Counted from the stretch's first letter, positions 1 through 11,210 are shown. The stretch is DNA of 64,000 bases from Protonemura montana (GCA_947568835.1 OX387611.1:3352001-3416000), one strand, 5' to 3'. Numbers and translations are program-made. The notes: a model not told the origin generated them from the letters alone.

Positions 1-125
1 AATAGTGGCATTTACCTCGTTAGTAGCACGTCAGCGATGTACGTGGCTTGCTTTTTGGTTAGATATGGACAATTGTAACGAATATCTTCAGTAATTATTA
101 ATTTAATAAATGATTCATTGGTTTG

Positions 126-240
126 TGAGGCTAAACGGCGCTCTATTTTGGCAACGTGCCATGTGGCACTGGTCTTATGGCGTTGATGAATGAGTGAATG
201 ATGATGAACCTAACCTAGACCAAATGGGATAAATAACAAG
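126..240 (-). repeat. SINE tail fragment
   Basis: This stretch matches the distal part of the 5S-headed SINE seen more fully at 58,045-58,560. Shared blocks are a 'gtggcactggt' block, a 'tgatgaatgagtgaatgatg' run and 'gaacctaacct'. The 5S-like head is absent, so it is a truncated copy that abuts the minisatellite on its right. Confidence 0.55.
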
Positions 241-249
241 TGGGATAAA

Positions 250-1061
250 TACTTCCCACTGATGCTCTGTAGTTGAACATATATACTTCCCACTGATGCT
301 CTGTAGTTGAACATATATACTTCCCACTGATGCTCTGTAGTTGAACATATATACTTCCCACTGATGCTCTGTAGTTGAACATATATACTTCCCACTGATG
401 CTCTGTAGTTGAACGTAAATACTTCCCACTGATTCTCTGTAGTTGAACATATATATCCACTGATGCTCTGTAGTTGAACATATATACTTCCCACTGATGC
501 TCTGTAGTTAAACATATATAGTACTTCCCACTGATGCTCTGTAGTTGAACATATATACTTCCCACTGATGCTCTGTAGTTGAACATATATACTTCCCACT
601 GATGCTCTGTAGTTGAACATATATACTTCCTACTGATGCTCTGTAGTTGAACATATATACTTCCTACTGATGCTCTGTAGTCGAACATATATACTTCCTA
701 CTGATGCTCTGTAGTTGAACATATATACTTCCCACTGATGCTCTGTAGTTGAACATATATACTTCCTACTGATGCTCTGTAGTTGAACATATATACTTCC
801 TACTGATGCTCTGTAGTCGAACATATATACTTCCTACTGATGCTCTGTAGTTGAACATATATACTTCCCACTGATGCTCTGTAGTTGAACATATATACTT
901 CCTACTGATGCTCTGTAGTTGAACATATATACTTCCCACTGATGCTCTGTAGTTGAACATATATACTTCCCACTGATGCTCTGTAGTTGAACATATATAC
1001 TTCCCACTGATGCTCTGTAGTTGAACATAAATACTTCCCACTGATTCTCTGTAGTTGAACA
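250..1061. repeat. 34-bp minisatellite, left block
   Basis: About 24 tandem copies of a 34-bp unit (core 'cttcccactgatgctctgta'), nearly identical apart from scattered C/T changes and small indels. 34 is not a multiple of 3 and the unit has no stop on the minus strand, so long spurious reading frames appear there. The array stops abruptly at a hAT-type insertion and resumes beyond it, so the two blocks were once one array. Confidence 0.95.
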
Positions 1062-2178
1062 CAGTGGTTAATTTGTGCGTAAACTCACGTAAACTCCGTT
1101 TATCTACCTATTTTCATGCGTAAACCCCGTTTACTCACCTTCCCTATTCCTATACCAGTAACCGCAGTAGCCCGTGTAAATGATGTGATTTCTAACAATC
1201 GTGTAAGCCAAAACAATATTTTTAATACCAACATGCTTCAATAGCAAGAAAAACCGAGTTTTATGTTATGTCTAACTCTAAGGTTTGTAGCAATAACTGA
1301 GATTCACGCGAATGCATCGAGGAGCTCCTAGCATCGTTACATAGTATTCCTAGCTGTGCGCGAGCCGCAACCCTTTGATAGGCAGCGCCGACGAAACAAA
1401 GCCAGCGTTCGGACCAACATTTTCCGAAAACTTAAAAGCTAAACTTTCAGAAAAATTTCACCTTTTTTCCTGGGACACAGCTTCAAATTTTTCATCCCCA
1501 CTACTCCCATTTATTTAGTAAAAAATCTCTCAATCATGCAGTCGCGATGCTTTCTTAAACCGAGGAAGTTGCGTTCTTTTCATCGGCCAACATGCCGCTA
1601 GGGAAGCGCGGGGTCGACGCTGGTGGGTCGGGCTCACACTCAAACAGTAAATCCAAAATTACTTGTTTTTTTACTCAAGTTAATGCAGTAAGTGTAGTTG
1701 ATGTCAATGCAAGTTCATGTTCTTCGGCAACTGGGAATGGTCGAGATGCAGAGACGTCGTTGCCCGAAAGAGAAATCGCCATGGTCCAGAATAGTATGGT
1801 TCTCGAAGGTAATTCAATTATGATAGTATAAACGTAGAATAAAATAAATAGAACTACGCACTTGACACTGCCCTGTGAGCTGTGAAATTGCCCATGGTAT
1901 ACATATCGGTAAATAGGTTAATGGTGTAAAAGCGCACCAAGGGCTGGCTACCGCCTGCCCACACGCTCTCACGATCTTGCGAAGAACGATATACATAATA
2001 AAGCATGACATATCCACCAATCCATGCTATCAGGAGGTTGCTCACCTATAAGCATCCCACTAGGTACCAAATTCTTAAATGGCGCACACTAGTCTCCTCC
2101 AACCCCCCCCCCCCCCCCCCCACACTGTTTCAATAAAGTTAGGGTTTACCCACCTTTTCCGATACAAATTAACCACTG
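1062..2178 (-). mobile_element. hAT-type DNA transposon, non-autonomous or decayed (1,117 bp)
   Basis: The left end reads CAGTGGTTAATTTGT and the right end is its exact reverse complement (15 bp). The element is flanked by perfect 8-bp direct repeats GTTGAACA at 1054-1061 and 2179-2186, which are minisatellite sequence duplicated on insertion. An 8-bp duplication and a CAGTG terminus are typical of the hAT superfamily. Three shorter relatives lie at 22,557-22,977, 31,063-31,491 and 47,656-48,108. They share terminal and some internal blocks such as 'ggcagcgccgac'. A poly-C tract sits near 2105-2121. The strand given is relative to the 22,557 copy. Confidence 0.88.
1592..1831 (+). pseudogene. 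possible N-terminal fragment of a hAT-like transposase
   Basis: An 80-codon frame inside the hAT-type element. It begins with a basic, Ser/Gly-rich segment (MPLGKRGVDAGG) and then a lysine-rich 'KSKITCFFTQ' motif. Many ZMYM/DUF4371-type hAT transposases start with a similar 'K-I-x-x-FF' stretch before a zinc finger. No catalytic region is present in the remaining 350 bp, so at best this is the start of a deleted transposase gene. The position inside an element with clean ends supports this, but the motif is short and the call is tentative. Confidence 0.35.
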
Positions 2179-2470
2179 GTTGAACATATATATCCACTGA
2201 TGCTCTGTAGTTGAACATATATACTTCCCACTGATGCTCTGTAGTTAAACATATATAGTACTTCCCACTGATGCTCTGTAGTTAAACATATATAGTACTT
2301 CCCACTGATGCTCTGTAGTTGAACATATATACTTCCCACTGATGCTCTGTAGTTGAACATATATACTTCCCACTGATGCTCTGTAGTTGAACATATATAC
2401 TTCCCACTGATGCTCTGTAGTTGAACATATATACTTCCCACTGATGCTCTGTAGTTGAACATATACATCC
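2179..2470. repeat. 34-bp minisatellite, right block
   Basis: Continuation of the same 34-bp array after the hAT insertion, about 8 copies, some with a 4-5 bp expansion ('tatatagtacttccc'). The first 8 bp are the target-site duplicate of the transposon. Confidence 0.93.
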
Positions 2471-2625
2471 CAATAACGTTGCAAAGCGAAATGAAAAGTG
2501 GGGAAACTTATTCCCATCAACCATGCAAAAGGGTCAGGATGTAAGTTATCACTTGGATGATCAGAGGATGCACCTGACCACCACTACTTCACTAATTGTT
2601 TAAAATACCGTTCCTGTCAAAATTC

Positions 2626-2775
2626 CTGCCAAAATGTTCAACTATAATTTGGATCTCCAACTCACAGAAACATTTGAATTTCACTGCATGTGATTGGAAG
2701 TCGTCATGGCAACAGTTTCAACAAATACTTCAACAAGGAGGCGAGATTTTGGTAAAATCGGACGTAAAACAACAT
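2626..2775. repeat. interspersed repeat, family also at 15.9 kb
   Basis: The block 'tgttcaactataatttggat' through 'tcgtcatggcaacagtttca' recurs twice at 15,917-16,130. It is a dispersed repeat of unknown class. I saw no coding potential or terminal repeats. Confidence 0.6.
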
Positions 2776-2789
2776 AAAAGACAGATGAG

Positions 2790-3706
2790 TTTTGTAAGTA
2801 CCTGAAAATTAAGATAATAAAATGTTTCAAGGCAATGTGATTGAAAAATAAAGGTATGTGTTGAATTGAATTATTTATTTATAGTACAAATCTTACGAAA
2901 CATACAAATAGTTTGAAAAGTAGCCATATTTAAGGCACAGACAACAATCAAAGTGATGAAATCCTATCAAAAATGTAAAATTTCACATCATTTCATTGTA
3001 CTTTTGCTTTCACTATTTCCAAAATAATCACAAACGTTCTCATTTAAATTATTTCAATCAAATCTAGAATCAGTTGAAATTGTTCGGAAAAACAAAGTGT
3101 CGGAATAATATGACACCTTTTACTGGGTTATTTTCTTCGTAAGTGAAGCATACCTTCCGTTTAAGAGTACAGTGCAAATTTTTCCAGATCTTAATTAGTT
3201 GGCAAAGTTTCTTACTGATTTTTCTATAATCCGCAGAGGAGCAAGTAGAGAACACGGATAGGTATCCTCAAAATGTAATAAAAGTAGGAACAGCCGAATG
3301 GCCGGTAAAGCTCGAACAAACCTTTGTTAGCAATTTTGTAAACAAAGATTTATTTGTTTTTGATATAAGATAAAGAAGTATCTTGTTTTTCCTAATTAAT
3401 AATTATTGGTTAATGTAGGGAAATATCAAGATCAACAATGAGGGGTTCGTTCCTTGATTTCGTGATTTTGAATATTCCTCATTGTGTGACATAAGTGTGA
3501 GTTTTCTGAAACAAAACACCAAAGTTAATCATTTAAACTTTTTAGGAAATGTCATTCAAAGTTGGCACCAATTTCCTCCAAACAGGTGGTCCTGCTGTCC
3601 AGTGTCACATTCGTTAATTTTTAGGTTATGGATAACCTGTTATTTTGAGCTAGGATTACATTAAAAATATTCTACTGTTTGTCCTCTGAGTTTCTCCGTC
3701 TTAACC
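2790..3706. other. AT-rich intergenic stretch
   Basis: No recognisable gene or repeat. It lies directly upstream of the SUPT7L start codon and must hold its promoter and 5' UTR. I could not locate a TATA box or initiator with any confidence. Confidence 0.5.
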
Positions 3707-6266
3707 ATGACATCAAGTAGTTGTAGTACTAGTTGTAGTACAACCAGAAGACGTAAAGTATCTGGTAAACCTCGAGAACCTTCAAGATGGGGTGAATATA
3801 CCGAATCGATTCCAGATGCAGAAGAAGACAACGACACTACGAAAGCTATTATCGCAGAGATTTTGAAAAAATGTCTTAACCCAGATCCATTCCACGAAAA
3901 GAAACAAGATGTATCACATAACTTGAAGTGAGTTTTCTCATGTCTATATATTTTTATATATGTTAATGCTTCGCTGTTGGTTTTCTGCCCTGTTTTTGCC
4001 AGATTGGAACGAATGAAATTATGTTAATCTCAATATTCTCCTTTTGGTTACAGTTTGCCAGAAAATGCTATTCGTAGTCACATGGATAGCAAAGTACTTC
4101 ACCAGCTACAACTCAATAACTTTCACGCCATCGTATCCGAAATGATCGAAGACGTAACGAATGCACCTAGCGACGTTCCAAAATCATTTCCTGCTCTACC
4201 GCCGATCCCTCAAAACCCAAATCTACGACCGAAGAAAGTTCACAATTTCTTGTCGCACGATGTGACAAAGGATGAAACTGATTTTTTGATCGGCGTAACT
4301 AAACCAAAAGTTGACGTGAGCTTAAATATTGCCAAACAATTGTTGTTTAAATCGGTTGGGACACTTCTATGTCATTCAGGCTTTGAAGGCAAGTACAACA
4401 TAAAAAAAAAAGATTTCTTGGAATGTTAATCTTCAATTTTGATCATTAAAATTAGTTGGTTTTCTTTCAATTCATTTCAGAATCCGATCGAAGCGCTTTA
4501 GAGGTTTTCACCGACGTTGTCGATCAGTTGCTGCATTCAATTTGCGGCCGGCTAAGAGTGGCCGTCGACCAAGAAGTGATGAGTGGAGACTCGGGATTTC
4601 ACGACGCCATCGAAAGAGTCTTCATCGAAATGAATCTCGGATCGGTCGGGGAACTGCTGTCGTTCTATCGAGAAAGCGTCGTGGAACCAAATTTCGTCAC
4701 GACGAAGAAATGCGAATCTCTGTCGCGCTCGTACTTGCAGTTGGTCAAGTCCAAGGGCGATGCCATGTACCAGGAAACGGAGTACGAAGAGGACGTGTTT
4801 CTCGGTAGCGACGACAAGGGAGACGAAATGGAAGAGGATGACGACGATGACGACGACGTGCCGGAAATCCACTTCCCCGCGCTCGACGAAGAGGATCAAA
4901 TCGGACTGCAGCCGTCTCTGGAGCCCGGCTTTCAGATGCTGGACAGTTTGGAGCACGACGAAACGTGAGTTTATCAAGTTGTTGATCTTATTCTTTCGTA
5001 AATTAGAACACAGGAAAATTATTGCACAGAAAATGAAATGAATTTAGAGCAAAATAAATGAAAATGAGTATAAGGGGAAAGTGGTACATCAAAGTGGTCA
5101 TCAAACTTTTCATCGGGGGTCGGGTAGGGGAAGTTGGTACATAGTGGGTCACGGTCTATAGTGGGTCATCAAACTTTTCTGCCACCTGACCAGAAAGAAA
5201 ATTTTCAGAAAATTACAGTGTTTTTTTGTTGATTTTTGTTGATTTTTGAAGCTACATTCTTGTACAGTTTTTAAGTGGTGTCTTGTATTGAAGAATTTTG
5301 AGATATTCAGTCATGGCAAATTCAACCTGCTATTCTGTTGTATTTGTGTTCAACTATTTTTGGTATACTAAACTATTTGAATTGAACATTAAAAAATTGA
5401 CAACAGTGTGGTTACTGGTAGCAATCCTTTGGCATTCTTTGCTATCTGGTGATGCCTCCAGGTGTACCAATTGCAGAGATAAACAACTAACTAGTGAAAC
5501 ATGTGTGGTGGTCGATACCGAGCCACCTGTTTGTTGTACATGCTGGGTCATTACCATACCATATGGGTTTGGGGGTCAATCTGAACTCGATGAACGTAAA
5601 TCTTAAAACTTTATTTTCCCTGCTGGGATTTTTAGATTAAGTCGATCGAAACTTGACTAAAACGATCCTTTATCCTAGACATTTTAAATAAAAAATACTA
5701 TCAATTTATGACAGTTTTTAGACTCATGTCTACTTGATTTTCGGGATTTTATTTCAGAAAATACACAATACATTAGTTTTTAAGTTATTGACCCTGATTA
5801 TTTTATTTCGATGCATTTAGGAAGCTTGAACTTGGTAATTGTTATAATTTTATGTGGTTCTTTTGTTATTGGAAAATTGTCAGGACTGCTCTTACCCTTG
5901 ATAAAGTAACAGGTACAAGTTACGAAACGTTGGGAAATTTAGTTGTTCTTCACTTAGCATTGAAAACCCAGTTGAAATAGTTTTTATTAAAACTATCAAT
6001 TTATCTAAACAGGCATGTTTGGTACATGATCATTCACTCGTTCACCAACGCCATTTGACCTTATGACCTTTCATGTCAATAAACACCACATGAATCAGTA
6101 TAAAATATGACGACCTCTCCTGCGTTGCAGTTTGCAGAACCTGGAGCCGGAGGAGGAGATCAACGTGAGCGACTCACCGAGTCAAGAATTCATGCTCGGC
6201 GTTATCTCCGAGCTGGTAAACAGCGCCGACGCGGCCAAGACCAAGAAACAGCCGCCGAGGAAATAG
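3707..6266 (+). CDS. Supt7l: STAF65-gamma / SUPT7L, SAGA complex subunit (4 exons)
   Basis: Exons are 3707-3927, 4054-4388, 4481-4964 and 6131-6266, giving 391 aa ending at TAG 6264-6266. All junctions keep frame. The product should be the metazoan Spt7-like scaffold of the SAGA histone-acetyltransferase coactivator, acting in the nucleus. The best-conserved part is about residues 157-260, with the 'AKQLLFKSVGTLLCHSGFE' helix and a 'GSVGELLSFYRE' helix, matching the Bromo_TP histone-fold domain that pairs with TAF10-like partners. It also has a 'WGEYTESIP' N-terminal motif and an acidic run (EEDDDDDDDVPE) near residue 300. Intron 2 has a GC donor (AG|GCAAGT); the alternative GT four bases on breaks the frame. 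Intron 3 (1.2 kb) contains two repeat fragments. The start is the first ATG of the frame, in a fair context (accATGa). A weaker alternative is a more distal first exon. Confidence 0.88.
5265..5605. repeat. interspersed repeat in SUPT7L intron 3
   Basis: The segment from 'ttaagtggtgtcttgtattg' to 'gtgtaccaattgcag' has an inverted partial copy at about 20,095-20,370 ('agcaggttatatttgccatt'). It contains a 102-codon open frame with a Cys-rich C-terminus. The dispersed copy and intronic position suggest repeat DNA, not a nested gene. Confidence 0.55.
5735..6010 (+). repeat. Penelope-like element tail fragment
   Basis: Same sequence as the 3' tail of the Penelope-like element at 17,560-17,820: 'gatgcatttaggaagcttga', then 'gtaacaggtacaagttacga', then 'acccagttgaaatagttttt'. 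It lies just before the last SUPT7L exon. It includes one hammerhead-like core at about 5895-5932. Confidence 0.8.
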
Positions 6267-6585
6267 TCTGGTCTGAAAGCCGTCGGATTTTTGCAGCAAC
6301 TCGAACGGGTTAAGCTTGAGAATTTTTGTGCTAGCAATTCTTGAAGGTTCTGTGATTTTTAAAAATAGCCAAGATTCTAGTTTCTTATTTATCTGAAAAT
6401 TTTGCAAACAAATCTTGTGTTTAACTGTAAAATGTGGTAAATTATGACAATGTTAGAGTAATATTTAATTCCAGTCCTAAGAAAGAACAATGTCTTATAG
6501 GGATTAAATACGCGATGGTATTGACAGAACATTTCATTTCCTAATAGTGTTATTATTCTTAATGTAATTTGTTCTTGCGCTTGAA

Positions 6586-6591
6586 AATAAA
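6586..6591 (+). terminator. SUPT7L polyadenylation signal
   Basis: An AATAAA hexamer 320 bp after the SUPT7L stop codon on the same strand. It is the first clear hexamer downstream and so is the likely 3' end signal. Confidence 0.55.
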
Positions 6592-6599
6592 GTTAAATG

Positions 6600-8150
6600 A
6601 TAAATGCGTCAGAATAGTTGCAAACCGACTTGGTGTTGACTGGAAATTGATTATAAATTATTCCAACTCCAGTTTTGTATTTTCAAAGTAACCTGTGATC
6701 TTGCTCTTGTCTCTCAGACCTTTCGACAAAATAATACCCTTTTCAGTCTCGGGCCAGAAACGACTGTAAACATAAAAAAAATCATCAAACAATCATTTGT
6801 TTGTTTGTTTAACCAGGCTCAGGACAAATCGAGGCTGAGGTCACCGTAAGAATTCAGTACCTGATGTGTAATTTATCGTGTTGTGATAACGGAAAGTTAT
6901 TTCTGAGTTTATCGCTCGGGTATTGTGGTAATGGCCAATGAGAAATATATTAGGGAATTACATCTCTTTCAGGACATAGCCATGGTCGTTCTGCATTAAA
7001 TCGGGACAGTTGGATTTTCTTTTACTTTCACGTCTCAGATTCTTTTCAAAATTTCAGCGATTGTTACCCAAGTCACTAAATGCACTAAAGTATTTTTTTG
7101 ACAATTTTATGTCAACTAGTGTAGGAGATCTGGCCTTCCAAAGTTGGGCTCTTCTAGCGGTCTAAGCTTTCACAGTTTTGTATTATAGCCGATATCTAAA
7201 AAACTATTCAAGTTACAGACTTGCGGTTTTCAGCGCTAGAAAGCCGATTAAAAACTTAATGGAAAAAGTTATGAAAATTTTGGAAAAATCCCAACAGATT
7301 GCTGGATACACTTTCTACGTCCATGTTTTTTTTAAACGACTATAACATAAAAAATTAATTTCAAAAACGATCAAAATTTTCAGTAAACGTTGCCTATAGA
7401 CTTATATTGACTGCTGCACAATTTAATTGTGCGCACTCTACAGGTTCATAAGAAAAAAAATCCACCGTTCACCTTAGCGTCAAATGGGCAAGGTTTTTGC
7501 TCAGTACTTTAAGTTTAGAAGTTCATAACTATAATATATGTTCTAGTAACTAGCTGAAACTTTCAGGAAAAGTTGTTCTTGTAAGTATCTTGGCTGGTGC
7601 TAACTTTTATGTTTGGCACTTGTTAAGTTTTTAAGAATTAAATTCCACTGTTCGTCAATGCGTTAATAAGCACAGGTTTTATACAATTAATATGCACAGC
7701 CTGGTCGCGCTGCTTTCTGTTGCACGGGAAAAGGTAAGTGAAATGTAAACAATTCTTATTTGAATAAAATGATTGCAGAAATGTTCGTTGCAGCAAATAC
7801 TTTTAGGTAATTTCTTGTACTTGTCAAACACTGAGGCCCTCTTCTGCTAATCAAGTTTCTGTTATTTCCCCGTGTGATACGACTCGTCTCGATGGCTGAT
7901 TGGAAAGGTCATTCAGAAAGGGGCGACTGGAATTTTACTGTCGAGAAATTGCATCAAGAGTTTAGTAATAATTCTGTAAACACGGATTAGCCATCGTAGC
8001 TCTGTTAGGCGATCTTGGTCCACGGTACGTGAGGTATGCAGTTCAGCTTCCTGCGCCACTAAATATTGTGACCCGGAGGACTACATTGATAAGAAGAAGA
8101 AAAACTAGACTTTAAAATATTTGAAAGTATTCCTAATGTAAAAAAGACAC
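6600..8150. other. intergenic DNA without recognisable features
   Basis: AT-rich, no long reading frame on either strand and no repeat that I could match elsewhere in the window. Confidence 0.5.
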
Positions 8151-8154
8151 GGTA

Positions 8155-8240
8155 GACTAGCGCGGATCGAACGCGAGCCGTACTGTGCAGAATTTCACCA
8201 TTACAACCACCCGGCCACGAGAGCGACTGTGACGTAGAAG
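8155..8240 (-). repeat. tRNA-like SINE fragment
   Basis: On the minus strand a B-box-like 'gttcgatccgcg' follows an A-box-like 'gtggccgggtggttgtaatgg'. No full cloverleaf can be drawn, so this is a SINE relic and not a tRNA gene. Confidence 0.45.
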
Positions 8241-8324
8241 TTTATAATGGATACTAATTGCAGATACTAATTACCTGCAACAGGTACTATACGAGTTACC
8301 GACCGATGACCGTGATTTATCGAC

Positions 8325-8590
8325 ATTTCAATTGATCAAGTACATTTGATATCCAACAGACTGCGTTTGCGAAGTCAATGTGCTTTAACACGACTGCTGG
8401 TTCGGTGATACTTGTTTGGTATGGTTGACCAGGGGACCTGCCATCGGACAACGGGGTTCGACTGGCGTTCCTCCAGTCGGGCTCTAAGGCTTGCTTTTTC
8501 GCGTCAGATCGTGGCAACTGGTGAAAGCCCAGATTTTTTTGGAGTGGCTAAGTGCCCCAGCACTGCTTGGTGTTGGGGTCAGGTCCGGCA
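8325..8590 (+). repeat. dispersed repeat, copy 1 of an inverted pair
   Basis: From 'tcaattgatcaagtacattt' through 'ggttcgactggcgttcctcc' to 'ccagcactgcttggtgttgg'. An inverted, more diverged copy lies at about 9595-9875. The 'caacggggttcgactggc' stretch looks like a tRNA B box, so the family may be tRNA-headed. Confidence 0.55.
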
Positions 8591-8749
8591 TTTACACGTT
8601 GTGTAGAAGCGAATCCTTCCTCCTCTACTTACCCGTAGTTCTGTTGTTGCTGAATGTATCTAGTTTGTTCAGAATATCTGTTATATGCTTCTTGACGTTC
8701 GTTTGTGTGTGTATATTATTTTGTAATTATTTCAGTTCCATCTCGTCAG

Positions 8750-8825
8750 TACATCGTGGCTCCGTGGTTAGCGTGCTTGCTTCGTGTTGTGGAGGTCCGA
8801 CGTTCGAGTCCCGGCCGAGTAGCTT
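8750..8825 (+). repeat. tRNA-derived SINE head
   Basis: A-box-like 'tggctccgtggttagcgtgc' and B-box-like 'cgttcgagtcccggc' are spaced as in a Pol III type 2 promoter. The stems are too poor for a functional tRNA. Confidence 0.55.
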
Positions 8826-9037
8826 TTTGGCAATTCTGAGCTCGAGTCGCTCTGGTATCTAATAATCAAACTCGATGAAGCTGGATAAAATATCAAAAAT
8901 TTTATAAGTCCAGAGAGTAGTTCGATATTCTGCCAACAGATGGCAGTTTAGCACTCACAACTGTTCCTATATACTTGATCCTAGACTTAGGAGCCGCACA
9001 CGGGGTTAGGTGGGGTCTGGGGTCGTGGGAACGTCCC

Positions 9038-9092
9038 GCAAAATTGGCGGGTGCGACTGGCGCGAAGCGCCAGGAGCGCCCGGCAATTTTGC
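9038..9092. repeat. GC-rich 26-bp-arm hairpin
   Basis: Two 26-bp arms (9038-9063 and 9067-9092) around a 3-base 'gaa' loop. Both arm ends read 'gcaaaattg' / 'caattttgc', and the inner stem is ggcgc/gcgcc. Only a few mismatches break the pairing. It could be a small foldback element or a relic of transposon ends. Confidence 0.65.
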
Positions 9093-9139
9093 TACTGTCT
9101 AAAACATACGCCCAAAAAAAAAAGGAAAAGTATGAACGT

Positions 9140-9240
9140 GGTCGTGATACGAGCGTGATTCGAACCCGGTACTTCATGAATCCTATGAACATGATAACGA
9201 TGAAGTCGATGCCTCTAACCGCACGACCACGCGGACATCT
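9140..9240 (-). repeat. tRNA-derived SINE fragment
   Basis: On the minus strand 'gtggtcgtgcggttagaggc' (A box) and 'gggttcgaatcacgc' (B box) are visible, with an expanded middle region. The same type recurs at 9320-9400 and 9930-9995. Confidence 0.55.
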
Positions 9241-9314
9241 ATTTTGTTCAGTATTTTATTTCTATCTAATTCTTCCGACTGATGTTGCATGCCAACAGTC
9301 AAAAGCTTTCTCCG

Positions 9315-9400
9315 TCGAGTGGGCTCGAACCTGGTACCACTCTATTACGTTAACACCGAGGCAGAGACAATACCAATGTGCCATTGAGACGGCCATAATC
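9315..9400 (-). repeat. tRNA-derived SINE fragment
   Basis: Minus-strand B-box-like 'ggttcgagcccactcg' precedes the head of a degraded tRNA-like module. No cloverleaf. Confidence 0.4.
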
Positions 9401-9594
9401 AGTGGAGGCAGATGAACCTATTTGAATTCCACGTTTGATAGCCCGCTTACTGGGTCGGTACATCACATCGACCACACCTTCTGATTAGTTCAGTTAGAAA
9501 TGCGGTTATGTTAGCAGTTTGGGAATTTATCTTTCTAAATTGTTATAACATCAATGACTATTTTTAATCCTCGCTAGCAAGAGCTAGAACCCGG

Positions 9595-9875
9595 CCACTA
9601 CACCAAGCAGTGCAGAGGTACTAGGTCGCCATACCTTGCAGTGCAGTAGCACTCTACAACTCCAAAATACGGGCTTTCACCATTTGCAACAAGCTGACGC
9701 GAATGCAAGCATTAGAGGCTGACTGGAGGAATGCCAGTCAAAGCCTGATGGACGGTCGCAGTTCTCCCAATTACTCTTATCTATAAAGTTTCACCGAACA
9801 CGCAATCGTGTTAAGAGGCACAGTGACCCCCAGCGCAATCTGTTGGATATTAAATGTACTCGATCAATTAATGCT
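9595..9875 (-). repeat. dispersed repeat, copy 2 of an inverted pair
   Basis: Reverse complement of the family at 8325-8590. Shared blocks are 'gactggaggaatgccagtc', 'gtgttaagaggcac' and 'gttggatattaaatgtac'. Diverged and decayed. Confidence 0.55.
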
Positions 9876-9924
9876 GCACTTCGGTGCACCCGGATGATGA
9901 TAACAAAAATATAACGCTATATTT

Positions 9925-10000
9925 CTTTGGTCGGGATTCGATCGTGGGTCCTTCGACACATCGACCAAACGATCTCACCGCTCGACTACAAGAGCGGCTA
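9925..10000 (-). repeat. tRNA-derived SINE fragment
   Basis: Minus strand: A-box-like 'tcgagcggtgagatcgtttg' and B-box-like 'acgatcgaatcccgac'. It is followed to the right by a short ATT microsatellite near 10,075-10,095. Confidence 0.45.
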
Positions 10001-10534
10001 TGTTCGGCCATGTATTGTACATCACATGACGTTTCAATATCTGTAAAATATCACTTTGAAATAAACATTATATTATATTATTATTATTATTATTATCATA
10101 GGTCAGGGTTTTAACAAAGAAGATAATTACATATAATAACCTTCTTCAAACACAGAATTAGAATCAGCAGCATCGAAGATATTTTCCGAGTTTAATATTT
10201 TCGTTTACTCAAAGCTTCCAGATCTTTCATCCAGCAGAACAACTGCCGTCCAGTGGCGGCGCCGGAATTCGAAACTGGTGACATGAAATTGGTCGACTCT
10301 TGAGAGTCTTGGTCTGTACCAACATGACCACGTGCAGTTGAAAACAACCGCGAACCCAAGGCCATCAAAAAGACTGAAGAAGAAGAAGAAGAAAACAACC
10401 GCCGCCGCCAGATGCTCGTCATCACACTGGCTCAGTTTGACCCGAGCACTGCAACCCTGACACAGACCCCCGCCATTGTTTTACTCGAAATACCAGAAGA
10501 CCATTTACTGTCATCTTGTACAAAAATAAAAATC

Positions 10535-10615
10535 TCCCAGGTTTTGAACTCGGGACCATTCTTCCACGCAGTCACACGAAGCCAGCTCGCTACCAATGAG
10601 CAAAGCAGGCAGCAC
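10535..10615 (-). repeat. tRNA-derived SINE fragment
   Basis: Minus strand: A-box-like 'tgctcattggtagcgagctg' and B-box-like 'cgagttcaaaacctggg'. It has the right spacing for a tRNA-like head but no anticodon stem-loop that I could accept. Confidence 0.45.
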
Positions 10616-10679
10616 ATATATGGAGGTATAGATCGTATATTTTGATACGATGAGGACCATTTACTCATCGTGACAGAGC

Positions 10680-11210
10680 CAGCGTCCCCCCACCTGAAGG
10701 GGTAGGCAACCCGTCGCCCGTTACCTAAGCGCGGGTTGCCTGGACATCTAGGAGCAGGCCCTGCTGATCATGCAATTCCTCCCTGCATGCGATCAGCGGG
10801 GCCGTTCGATCGATCTCTTGGGCCCCGACCGCGAGACCGGCGAGTTGACTCGCCGCTCTAGCTCGCGTACGGACGACACCCGGACCGGACCGAACACCAT
10901 GACTCGACCGTTTGGGTGCGTGGTTTTGCTTGCGACCAAGTGCTGCCAACCGTAAGTACGCGTAACTTCGCCCCACCGGGATCGGAGAGGCCCGTCACGA
11001 TCGGTCGGTGCACTCTGTCGGGAGTTCCTCTGTGGGGAGTTGTACTCTGGATTTGGCAATAAACGTTTCGTTACTTTGGGGAACGGCGCTCTGGTCTGTG
11101 AAGAGGAACCCTTCTGCTTCCCTCTGCAACCGCACGTCCCAGAAAACGATCCCTGAGGCGATTCCCTCTTGCGGCTGCGTCCCCCACGCAGTTACCGGGA
11201 TATAAGAATC
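10680..11210 (+). mobile_element. GC-rich island, possible solo LTR
   Basis: A sharply bounded GC-rich block in AT-rich surroundings. It contains 'gtaagtacgcg' and an AATAAA at 11,058-11,063 followed by a GT-rich stretch, as in the R region of retrotransposon LTRs. It holds no plausible protein. I could not identify matching flanking duplications or TG...CA ends, so the class is a guess. Confidence 0.3.

Noticed and set aside
175-1062. Several overlapping minus-strand reading frames of 60-157 aa with a repeated 'MFNYRASVGSIYVQLQSISG' pattern
   Set aside because: They are translations of a 34-bp minisatellite in three frames; the unit simply has no stop on that strand. No conserved start, splice site or homologue.
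4542-5041. Additional frames overlapping SUPT7L exon 3 on both strands
   Set aside because: Shadows of the acidic, GC-rich exon; none has support beyond the SUPT7L frame.
5298-5606. A nested gene in SUPT7L intron 3 (102 aa, Cys-rich end)
   Set aside because: A related inverted copy at 20.1 kb and the lack of splice or family signs point to repeat DNA.
10725-11059. Bacterial-looking GC-rich frames on both strands
   Set aside because: No recognisable domain; a short GC-rich block with an LTR-like poly(A) signal is a better explanation than transfer or contamination.
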